NCBI GenBank assembly: GCA_007449985.2
Contig: VIIQ02000137.1
Coordinates: 10,001-74,000, forward strand
DNA: 64,000 nt
Source: Desmodesmus armatus
Taxonomy: Eukaryota; Chlorophyta; Chlorophyceae; Sphaeropleales; Scenedesmaceae
Direction: 5' to 3'
Part shown: positions 22,542 through 33,500 of the stretch, in pieces
Layout: each line of letters begins with the position of its first letter
How positions within the stretch are numbered: position 1 is the first letter of the stretch
Program-made: the position numbers and the translations under genes
Notes under the pieces: generated by a model
What the model saw: only the letters and a program-made list of their open reading frames with translations
Told to the model about the DNA's origin: nothing
Databases searched by the model: none

Positions 22542-24427
22542 TCAACCAATGCGTGCAGCTGTGAGCGTGCTGCAGGTAACAGGACCCTCTGCTGTCTGCA
22601 TGGCTGCTCCCTTGAAATTGGCCACCCGCTGGCCATCAGTGCGCAGCACAGGCTGCACACCCTCCCACACCTTCTTCTTTTGCAGGGGGTTAGGCTCCAT
22701 TGACTTAGCCTGAACAAGAAGCAGCAGCAGCAGGCAACATACTTCAAGCCTTGAAATGTGCCTTGTTATGCTCAATGGCTTTGCTCCAAGCGTCAAGGTC
22801 GCCTGCTGCATATAGATCCGGCTATGATCAAACACAAAGCAAGCCACAACTGATTGTAGTACGATTTCCGATGCAACGATCAAGGACCACCAGGCTCCCA
22901 GAGTCACTGCGTGAGGAAAGCATTCCAACGCCACACAGAAAACCCTCACTGACCTGCTCCTGATGCTGGCCGAACCAGATGCGTGTGCCAGGTGCAGCGC
23001 CCGCAGGTGGTGCCAGTGGCTCCACCACATCGTGTGCATCATTGCTGGCAGCCAGCAGCATGCCAAAGCTCTTGATGCCCCGCATGTTGCGCGGCCTGCA
23101 GGCAAAACAAGGGGTGACGGGATTGAGGGGGTGGCGCAAGGTGTTTGGCAAGGATCCGAAGAGGAACAAGGGCATTTCTTGGGAGCCAGGTGCCACTTGC
23201 CACAGTGCATGATTGTGAAAGAAGCTGCCATACACATGACGCTAGTGCCTGAAACGGCCTGCCAAATCCAATGCGCAGCAGCCTGTACACATGTGCAGAG
23301 ACGCTAGGAGCATGCCCCATTCAAGAAGGTCCCACGCATGTGACGACAGTTGCAGTGCAGCAAGCCGAACCAGCAGCCAGAGTCGCATGAAAGGAGTCCC
23401 ATACGCTCAAACGATTCAGATACATCTGCCCAATCCACAGAGAGCAAAAGGTAGTTCAAGTGGAACATAAGTGGCAACTTGCCGCTGCTGAGCAGTCTGT
23501 CTGCAGCCGTCCCACTCACTTGAGGTTGCACAGCACGATGACTCCCCGGTCCTGCATCTCAGCCAGAGGTACATACTTCACCAACCTGCACACAGCAGCA
23601 ACATACGGCACACATCAGCATACATGAGCGCCAGGTCCTGACACGCAACCCTCAGTGCTACAAAAGCGTCATCAGCTTGTGCTTTAATTAAGCTGAGGCG
23701 AGCCTGCACAGCCTATTCTGCCTCAAATAAGGCTTGCGCTGTGCAGGTCCCCCTGTACGGCTGATTGCCCACTGCAGCTATCTCCAAAGCAAACACTCAT
23801 GCAGTTGGAAGTCGCAGCGATCACTCACCCTGACACAATGGTGCGCGGCTCTTCTTCACCCACATCAATCTTCTCAACGTACAGACTGTCAGCAGGGTGC
23901 AGCAGCAGCAGCAGCAGCAGCGGCGGCAGCAGTGACAGCAGCGGCTATTGAGTGACCACTATCAATTGCAGCACCGAGTCAAGCTGGATGAGTCATTCAC
24001 GCTGCTTGGAGGCTCTAGCCGGGAACGGAAGGCACTCGGGATGCACAGGCGGCAGGGTTGTGCTGTTGCTAACCTCTGGTACTACACCATGCTGGCCTTG
24101 TTGCCATGGACCCCACATCACCACACCCTCCTGTCCAGAACTAGTGCTAGCTAGTGACAAATCCACATCCTCCCCAAGGCTTGCGCAGCACCTTCCATCT
24201 GTAAGTGTGGCCAGCCAATCCCCCCCCCCCTTTGCCTACGAAGCAAAAACATGAGCAAAGACATCACATGAAACTATGAAACTATGTTAAACGCGATCAC
24301 ACACGTGTGTCAACACACACCACCCGCACCTGTCAGCATCAGGGTGTTGCTCACAGCTGATGATCCGTCCCACCCTGATTTCAAGCGCCTGCAGCTGGGC
24401 CAACTCAGCTTCACTGATCTCACCAGA

Positions 24428-24458
<31 letters not shown>

Positions 24459-24622
24459 CCCTCGTCGTCGCTGCTGCTCATGCTGCTGCTGCTGCTGGCG
24501 GTGCTCATGCCGTCTGTGCTGCTGGTGGTGCTTGCGGGGGTGCTGTCTGCACCTGTGCTGATCTTGGGCACACGCACAAAGCCTGACTGCATCTCAGGCA
24601 CCTGCGACACAATCGCCTCCCT

Positions 24623-24657
<35 letters not shown>

Positions 24658-25926
24658 GTCCAGGCAGCAGCGCAAAACAACAGCCACAACTGTAAGAAAG
24701 GGGCAGAGTGCACAGAGTGAGAACCACCTGCTGCAGCCAGCTGCCCACCCCCCTTTTCTTCCGCCAACCGCGCCGTGAACAGACACGCCAATGCCCCGCC
24801 ACCATCATAACCGCCCACCTGTTTTGGGTACACTATACACACTCCCTGTGTCTACACAAGGCCGGCAATCACCTGTTGGGGTACACGCCTGCAGCCAACA
24901 AACTAAGCTGGCTGTTTGGAACACCCTCCCCCCCCCCTAACAACACCCAGGACATATTCATGCGTGATGCCCTAAGATCACCTGTTGGGGTACACTGCTG
25001 GCTGATCAGCCCGCAGCACATTGCCCTCATCCCGTGCATGAACAGCAGGGGGCACACCAGACACATCTACCGCCTGCAGCTGCCCAAACCTGCGTGCCAG
25101 AGCAGCAGTCAAAGCAGTCGAGTGCAGGATTGGCAAGTGTTGAAGGGACCAAGAAAAAGGAGCCAGGCATGCTCGGTGTGCAGGGAGTGCCAAGAGATGA
25201 TGCATCACAGCATGAGCACACTCTTGAAAGGGACAATTATCTTGAGCATGCTGATATAGTGATATAGAGAAGGGGAAAAGAGGAGCCAGAGCATATTCTG
25301 TGCTTTTGCCTCTGCTGACAAAACTCCTGCAACTGCTGGATTTGACCCATGGAGTTCCGCTCAACTGTTGACAAGGCGCAACAATCCTGCTGCATACAAT
25401 ATGCTGCCACTGATGTTGCAGCAGCTAAGGCTGCTGCGGCAACTGCTGCTGCTTGTTTACTCACCAGTCAACGATGCTGGAAATTTTCGGCTCCCAGTCC
25501 TTGACCTGCAGCAGCACATGAACACAACCACCCAACATACTTATGGTGAAAGGCGATTGCCCACTGCTGACACAATGCTTCACCTGTGCTTTGGACAACC
25601 GTAGCAGTGATGGCTAACAGCTTGTCAGTGTTGTGATAGCATTGTGCTGCGTGGGTGGAAGTAGCACAGTGTCCAGTGCCGCACGTGCTGTGAGTCTCCA
25701 GCCAAGTGAGAGCCAAGTCTCAACGCACCTCTTCATCCGTCACCCCAATTTGCGCCATCTTAGCCAGCTTCTTGATGTCAGGAGGTGCGACTGGGCTGTT
25801 GCTGCTGCTACTGCTGCTGTTCCTGACCACAACAGCAGCAGACTGTGCCCTTGACCTGAGCAGAAGCGAAGTTGCTGGGTGTGATGCAACTCGCGATCCA
25901 AGCACCCTTTGGAGGCTTGAAGTCAT
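22542..25926 (-). CDS. gatC: GatC (Glu-tRNA(Gln) amidotransferase subunit C) fused to EMAP-II/Arc1-like tRNA-binding domain
   Basis: Eight exons: 25926-25729, 25505-25465, 25089-24982, 24620-24330, 23885-23829, 23585-23520, 23095-22954 and 22709-22542. All junctions are GT-AG and in phase, giving 356 residues (361 if the ATG at 25941 is used). Residues 1-40 are Arg/Ser-rich like an organelle transit peptide. Then comes Gat[60 protein letters not shown], ending GFVRVPKI. A Ser- and Ala-rich linker (about 137-190) leads to an OB-fold tRNA-binding domain: [70 protein letters not shown], and the EMAP-II-type tail [14 protein letters not shown]. GatC belongs to the GatCAB complex that converts Glu-tRNA(Gln) to Gln-tRNA(Gln) in organelles; the added domain would grip tRNA. 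The fusion rests on the fourth exon, which contains both the GatC end and the domain start. Confidence 0.85.
24869..24888 (-). repeat. Partial copy of a GatC exon end with its splice donor
   Basis: GTGTACCCCAACAGGTGAT here repeats the end of the third coding exon at 24978-24998, including the donor. It lies in the intron just downstream of the real exon. Same phenomenon as in the pyruvate kinase gene. Confidence 0.7.
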
Positions 25927-25941
25927 GCTGATGTGCGACAT

Positions 25942-26398
25942 TGCCCAATTCGCTGCGATCAGCAAGTGCCACGAGTACCACTCCAAGAAGTGCTTGCATG
26001 CCTTGCTAGGTAGAATATAGTTTCTTTTCTTAACCCCCGATGCCGAGTCCTGATGCATTTCCGCCCATGTCCTGCCATGCATTGCATGCCATGGACACAG
26101 TAAAATCAATCATGCTCCCTCAATCCCGTAGCCATACAACTTGAAGTTGCCCATATTCAAATCTCACGTCAGGTGGATTTAGGGGGTATGGGCCCCCCGC
26201 CTATCACTGTTGGCACGCACACGCATGCTTGCTAAACTCACAGCCACGTATCATCCCCGCCACTGCAACCGCCCTCACCAATGCCACTGCTCAACGCACT
26301 CCCATCCCGCAGGCAAACCATGCCTCTTTCCATCCAATTGAGTTGCATTCTTGGGGGAGAAGGCGGCGGCAGGCTGCTGCAGTGCAACACACCAGCCA
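25942..26398. other. Short intergenic stretch upstream of the GatC-fusion gene
   Basis: Likely promoter/5' UTR of the minus-strand GatC fusion. I see no conserved element that I can name. Confidence 0.4.
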
Positions 26399-26752
26399 TC
26401 ACTTCCCTGTGCTGTCCCTAGCGGCAGCGGGGCTGATCTGCCAGTGGTACTGCCGGTGCAAAGCCTGCACCTGGTATGTGCACTGCCGAAGTGCCATGTC
26501 TGTAACAGCAGAAAGTGAAAGGAGCTGAGGGAGCATGCTGTGCAGCTGGCCCACAGGCCCAATGGTGCGCACAATGTCTGCCGCATTACGGGATCATATG
26601 ATCAGAACATTGTTGCAGTTGCAATGACGAGGTCCGTGTGACCTGATCTGCCACCATAGAATTCGGACAAGCACGTCATGTCAATCTAATACCTGTAAGG
26701 ATTCTCAGCAGCATTCTGGTGGGCTCACCAAAGTGGTGTGGCAGACTTTGAC
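26399..26752 (-). CDS. 3' exons of an unidentified gene
   Basis: Two minus-strand exons join in phase. 26752-26693 reads QSLPHHFGEPTRMLLRILT and ends G|GTATTAG. 26577-26399 begins after CAG, reads DIVRTIGPVGQLHSMLPQLL, then LSAVTDMALRQCTYQVQALH, and stops with TGA at 26399. The regular hydrophobic spacing suggests a helical protein. A possible preceding exon ends at 26985 (IRQAVI, phase 1). I do not recognise the family. It lies between the pyruvate kinase and GatC-fusion genes, on the same strand. Confidence 0.4.
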
Positions 26753-27314
26753 CTGGATGCGGCAAAGTCAATTGAATCCTTGTGCAGCATACCCTGTCGT
26801 TACAAACATCAGCAGCAAACAAATAGACAAGTACTGATTCAATGCACGATGCGTAGTATGTAAACAACAGCTTGCTGCGGCCTCACCGAGATGCATGCCC
26901 ATACAGATGATCAAACACCATGGTGTACCAACGACACCACATCATCACATGTAACATCCTCCAGTTGGCAGAAGGTCGACTCACAGATCACAGCCTGGCG
27001 AATTGCAGGTCAAGCACATCAGTCAAAGCCAGATTGCCACGGCAGCGCACATGGCTGCTAGCTATATCGTACAGCAAGCGTTAGCGTACAGCACTACAGC
27101 GTTGCCCCTGCAAGCAGGGACTGCCAGTACAGGGGCAAGTGCCCCTAGCAAGCACCCACCATACAGCTACCACAAGACAACCTGAGACTCTCTCCTGCAG
27201 TCCCTACTACATATCATGGTGTACACGATGCTCCAAGCAGCAGATACAGCCTCATTGGCGATCATTGGGCCAAACCCCCGCACATGACACAGCAACCAAA
27301 CAACGCATGTGTCA

Positions 27315-27368
<54 letters not shown>

Positions 27369-27525
27369 CCAGCAACCCTCCTGCTGCTGTAGAGATCTCT
27401 ACAGTCTAGACTGTAGATCGACACATCCACACACGACCCCCTGTGCTGCGGCTGAAACCACTGCCATGTCAAGTTGACAACTGCCGCTTCTCAAGGCCTC
27501 AAAGGTGCAAGTACACCCTACAACC
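26753..27525. other. 3' flank of the pyruvate kinase gene
   Basis: Presumed 3' UTR and spacer after the pyruvate kinase stop at 27526. A minus-strand TGTAA occurs at 26804-26800. The (CCAG)n run lies within it. No further gene is supported. Confidence 0.4.
27315..27367. repeat. (CCAG)n microsatellite
   Basis: About 13 uninterrupted CCAG units in the 3' flank of the pyruvate kinase gene. The Ala-Gly-Trp-Leu and Gln-Pro-Ala-Ser ORFs on the two strands are repeat artefacts. Confidence 0.95.
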
Positions 27526-30500
27526 TCAGGAGTTCTTGCTGAACTGCCTGTGTGGAGTGCCGCCAGTGGATCCCCTACCCCGCTGACTCAGCCGTATGCT
27601 CATCCTGCGGCCCAGATCCCTGCCACCCTCCACCCCCAAGCCATCCCCAACAGACTCCCCACCAGTGAAGCTAACAGGTGAGGGGGGTGGCATGCCACTG
27701 CTGGGTATGGCAACAGGTGTTGTTGGTGCTGCTGCAGGTGGGGCTGGTGCTGGCACTGGTGCTGCTGCTGTGGCGTCGATGTCATCAGAAGCAGACGCGT
27801 TGAAGGCTGAGGGGGACACGTCCACGATCTGGATGGTGGGCATCATGTCGGCGTTGGCCTCGTAGTGACCGGCCACTAGCACCAGCGCGCCCACACCATC
27901 CCACAGCCCCTGCACCAGTATGCGAAGCAGTGCAAGGTAATGTCAGATGCCAGTCTGCAGGGATCCTTTGCTGCTGCTGCTGCTGCTGCTGCTGCTGTGC
28001 AGCATGTATCAGGTGCGAAAAGGGCAGTGAACGTCCTTCCATAATCAGCACATGCGAGTGGCGCCCTCCCAGCAAAACTCACACGCAGGCTTACGCCAGC
28101 AGATGCCATAGTAGTATTCACGATGCCAGGTTCCTTGGACGCAGCCTGTCTCATGCACCCCGAACACAACAAGGCTTACAAGAAGCAACAAACAACCCCA
28201 ACTACGCACTCGCTCACCCACATACACGCCCCCCAAAGAGACATGCTGCCTCTCACTGACCCACCAACCCACCACAACAACCATCCACCCACCCAAGCGA
28301 CTCCCTCATCCACCCAATTACCCCCGCACCTGTGAGCACGCCCACTCTGCCGCCTGTATGGCCAGTGCTGATGGGTCCCTCAGCACAGGCACCAGCATGC
28401 CGTACTGACCAAAGTGGATGGTGCTGGCATGCAGCACTGCAGGGTTGTCTGTCACCACCACCTGGCAACAGGACGGGACACACACAGCAAACACAGCAGC
28501 AGCAGTGGACTTCAGCTTGAGCAGCAACAGTTTCAGCCAGCAAATGCATGACAAATCTGCGCCGCGCAGCACCACTGTCACCCATAACAAAAAAACGCAC
28601 ACTGCCAGTGCACACCATGACAGGGTTGGCTGCAGAGCTGCCATGCCACACGCCAGCCAATGCTGATTAGTTGCCTGATTGTGTCCCCACCTGTGGCACG
28701 AATGGCCTGTACTTTGACACCAGGCGGGGTGCCTCCCCTGTGGCACTGATCACCACCACCAGCTGGGCGTTGGAGTCTGCGGGTGCAGCAGTAGGGACAG
28801 GTGAAAGTAGTCAAGCACAGCCTTGAGCAAGCCATAAACTTTATGCTTGAAGCCAGCAGCATGATTGCATGGATAAGCCAACAGTTCAGTTCCAGCTGCG
28901 CCCAGGTGCTGACAGTGACCGCCGTGCAAATTGATGCACAGCACATCCTGGTTCTCATCACAACCAACTGCACCCCCCCCCCTGCCAAACTGGCAGCCTG
29001 GTTGAGCCCACCAACATCTTGATGAGAGACAACAGCCGCCCACTGCCAGTGGAACACTGCTGCCCCCCCCACCACACACACCACCTCCCCCCCCCCCCCC
29101 CACACACACACAACGCACTTTTTCTGCAGGTTGATGATGTCTAGCGTTTCCACCTGCCATCGACGCACTGTTCGGCACTGATGGATTACGTCACTGTTGC
29201 TTGCCTATCTAGTAATACAGTCTTAGTGAGCTTGCATGTATCCACGTACTCCCTCTGTCGACATACACACACCTGTGACTGAGCCACATACTGCCCCCCC
29301 CCCCCCCCCCACACACACACAACCACCTGCCCCCCCCCCCCCCCACCCCCCCACACACACCACCACCTCCCCCCCCCCCACACACACACCTGTGACTGAG
29401 CCGCACACTGCTGCTGCCAGAGCCTCCAGACGGCTGAAGGGCTTTGTGGTGTGGTCCTGAGCAGCGCCACAGGAGACGAAACACAGGCATGTCAAAGTGC
29501 GGCATGTGCCATTGCTTATGCCAGCAGCTGGGGCTGCAGCCCTGTGTCAGGAGAGCAGCAGAGCATTTCTGCTCATATTGGATGGCGGAGCACCAGCACT
29601 GCCCGCTGTCCCCACAGCATGCTGTGGTTGAGGTTGCGGCCAGCTTTGGTGCCCAAATTTTACTAGTGCAGCAAATCAATGTGAACAGTGACGATGAACA
29701 GTGACAGAACCGAGCCCAGTATCTTGTAGTCCAGCATGCCGCTTACCACCAGGAAGTTGCACGAGCTGTAGTAGCTGTTGGCGATCTCCGCATTCGTGAC
29801 AATCTTCGCCATCGTGGATACAGCGTCTGTCGGGAACGAGCCATTTGCTGTCTCCCCGCTGAGCATGACTGCGTCCGTCCCGTCGAATACCGCGTTTGCT
29901 ACGTCCGTCATCTCAGCACGCGTTGGCAGCGGGTTGCTGGTCATGCTCTCCAGCATCTGGGTGGCCGTGATCTGAACAAAGGCAGAGCGAGAAACATTTG
30001 CACACATCACAATGACATCGTGAGGTGGGTCAAAGAAGCCCTCGACTCAGTCGACTATGGACGTGACAGGGTGCATATGCGTTGGCGCCAAGGCGTTATG
30101 CGGAACCCTCAATCACACTTGGCCAAGGTATTGGCATGCCTCCACCTTGCATGCTCCTTGCCTGAAATTTCGCAACCTCCATTAGCAATGCAACGCTGCC
30201 AGGGAAGGCCGTGGTGTTCAGGTGGTATTCTCGGGCTCCCCTACTCACCACAAACTTGCCAGCGATGTTTGCCTTTGTGATCAGCATCTTCTGGGCCAGG
30301 GCAACCTTCTCAGACGGAACCTGCACACCACAACGCATCCAAGATAAGGGCAAACTAACTTTACAGCTGTGCTTGCCATTGCACATCTGCCGTCCCAAGC
30401 TGCTCGACAGCTCTTCCCTCCCTTCCACACCCAACAACAATCCACCCGCACCACAGCCCCAATCCCCCTCCACCTGAAAGTCACCAACGCATAGCGCCGC

Positions 30501-33500
30501 TTACCCCCCCCCCCCCCCCGCATGCCCCCCCCCCCCCCCCCCCCCCACCTCCATGGCCAGGTCCCCTAATGCCACCATGATGCCGTCTGTGACGCTGATT
30601 ATGTCATAGTTCTCCAGACCAGCCTCACCAGGTTGCCCCCCCCCCCCCCCCCGAAGGATCGTGAACCAGAGGGCTGCTACACCCCCCCCCCCTCTTCAAG
30701 TGTGTGCCCCTCTCTCACTCACTCACCCCCCGCCCGCGCCGGCAGTCCCAGCCCTCACAAACAGCTCACCCAAACAAGGGTTCTGCCCCATGATCACTCC
30801 CCCTCACCTCCATGGCCAGGTCCCCTCGTGCCACCATGATGCCATCAGTGACGCTGAGTATGTCATCATAGTTCTCAAGACCAGCCTCACCAAGTCCCCC
30901 CCCCTCCGAAAGACCGTGAACCAGAGGGCTGCTACACCCCCCCCCCCCTCTTCAAGTGTGTGCCTCTCTCTCACTCACTCACCCCCCCCCCCCCCCCCCC
31001 CCCCCCGCCGGCAGTCCCAGCCCTCACAAACAGCTCACCCAAACAAGGGTTCTGCCCCATGATCACTCCCCCTCACCTCCATGGCCAGGTCACCACGTGC
31101 CACCATGATGCCGTCAGTGACGCTGAGTATGTCATCATAGTTCTCCAGCCCCGCCTCGTTCTCAATCTTGGCGATGATGTTGATGGAGGAACCTCCTGAG
31201 CGGTCCAACACCTGACGAATGAACCTGCAGATGAACACGGGGGGGGGGGGGGGGGGGGGGCATGAAGTTGGGGACTGCCCCCTGAAAAATGTCAAGCGGC
31301 CCAGACTCCCCCCTAACCCAGTAAACCTGCCTTTCAAGGCCATGCGTTAGTTGGTATGATGATAAACGTATTCTCAATCTTTGCGATGATGTTGATGGAG
31401 GAACCACCCGAGCGGTCCAACACCTGGCGGATGAACCTGCACAGGAGCAGTCACAGGTCTTGCCGCGTAGCATTGGTTGCAGCATGTAGCATGTTTGTGT
31501 AGTGAGCAGGGTTGAGCCTGTTCCTGTGCAGGACGTTGATGACATCTGGTTTGTTCCCAGCACTGCAAGCTGGATTGCACGCTATTTGCGTTGTCAGCTG
31601 GCAGCCTTCCATACCAGCACTGTCAGCAGGGCACTGCAACCTAGGTTGTTTCAGAAGCTATGTCCAAAACGCCATGTTGACAGCAATCCTGCCATTGAGT
31701 TTGCAAGCTGCCTGGCTCATGTGTGTGAAGTCGTAAACGTGTAGGCCGACGCATCTACGACTTGACACAAATGGGCCAGGCAGCTCGCAAACTCAATGGC
31801 AGGATGAGTCATCACGGCTTGGGTGTGGCCCCTTCTTGGCGTTCAGCAACAGCAAAGCAAAGACATGTGCTAAAAAAAGACATGTGCTACTTACAACAAC
31901 TGAATTCAGCACTCCAAGTGTACAACGTCCATACAGAGGCAAAACAGCAACAGCTTTCCAAACACAGCAATAACAAAGCTGTCCCGCCCACCTGATGTCG
32001 TCCCCGCTCTGCACAAAGCTGGCTGCCACAAAGTCAAACTTGTGCCTGACAGCAAAGTTGACCAGGTCGTCAATGTCCTTGTTGGTCAGCACAGGCAGGT
32101 CAACGTGCACGCCAGGCAGGTTGACATTCTTGTTCTGACCAATGGACTTGGAGTTGAGGCAACTGCATATCAAGACGGGAGGGGGAGGGGGCAGTGAAGT
32201 GGGTCAAGTGTGACTGACATCACTCAGATACACACTGCATACACTGTGCAGTTGTTGTGACCGGATGGAGTTGGAGTTGAGGCACCTGCAGCACACACAT
32301 GAGCAGGGAGGAGAGCTCTTGGTGGCTAGCAGAGAAATCAGCCGCTGGTGGCACTGTGTGCTGCATTGTGCATTCATGTGTGCTTCCGTCCCTGCCTGCA
32401 AGGATCAAACACTGTCCAGTTGGAATCGTCCATCAAAACAGCTGTGGCCAGCTGCAGGCAGAGCTGAGGGGCTCGAGCCCCCTGCAAGAACCACGACTCA
32501 GTGACTTTCCTATGCAGGGGAGAGTGCTGAACTCCATGGCCTTTCCTCCCCCCCCCTGCAAGCTCTCAGTCACCCTGCCCTGCAGCCACCCCAGTGTCAC
32601 TCACACTCCCTTGACCCTCCTGCTGTCCAGCACCTCCAGCACCTTGATGGACAGGCCTCCATCAGCAACCTTGATGGTGCGGCCAGGTGCCACACTCTGG
32701 GCCAGCTTCTCATAGCTCACACCAACCTCAGCAATGCCTGAGGGACGACAACAACAGACACAAACACAAACTGTGTGTGTTGAACAAACCGAGCGGGTTT
32801 CCAGGGGCAGGCTGATACATGATGTGACCTTGAGCAGCATTCAAAATTAGCAGGTGAGGCCCCGGCCCACACGCATTCTCTAGACGGCACAGACTAGGTG
32901 CAATGAATGCATCCCTCATGCAATTTGTCAGACATATTTGAAAATTCAAAGATGACTTGGAAAGTAAATAGGTTAATGCAATCACCCACCTGTGTCAGGG
33001 TTGATGCCGCCCTCCCATGTCTTGTATGCTGCCCCTACGGCCACCAGCACCACCTCCTGGTCCTTGACCAGCTCAAGGTTCTTGCCACCGCGCAGCATGG
33101 CGGTGCGGATCTCAGGGCCCTTGGTGTCCAACAGGTACGACACCGTTGTGCCCTTGGCTGCCTCAACCTGGTAGAGGCAAGACGGGGGAGTGGGCGGTGG
33201 GAGTGGTGGGGGGGGGGATTACGGTCAGGACTCCAGTCAGACCGCCAGTAGGTAGGAGATGGCCGTACCCTTGGCGGCCTCTGACTATGAGGAGAGAGGG
33301 GCTACACAGCGAGTTGGGGAGAGGGGTGAGGTGCAGCCCTCCTGAAAGGGCAATCAGGCGAGGCCCTGATCCAGTAAAGTAGTAGTAGTAGTAGTAGCAA
33401 TGGTTGCCTTGAGAACTACATGCCCTTTTGTGTCCAACAGGTGGGAAGCAGTGGCACCCTTGGCAGCCTCAACCTGGCATGTAAGAAAAGTGGCCGTGGG

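Noticed and set aside
29040..29400. Gly/Cys/Val-rich minus-strand ORFs
   Set aside because: They read through poly-C and CA tracts in an intron; composition is that of simple repeats.
30549..30897. Extra real exons of pyruvate kinase module 4
   Set aside because: Including either partial copy would repeat the same peptide and the first has a frame defect; one intact exon already joins both neighbours in phase.
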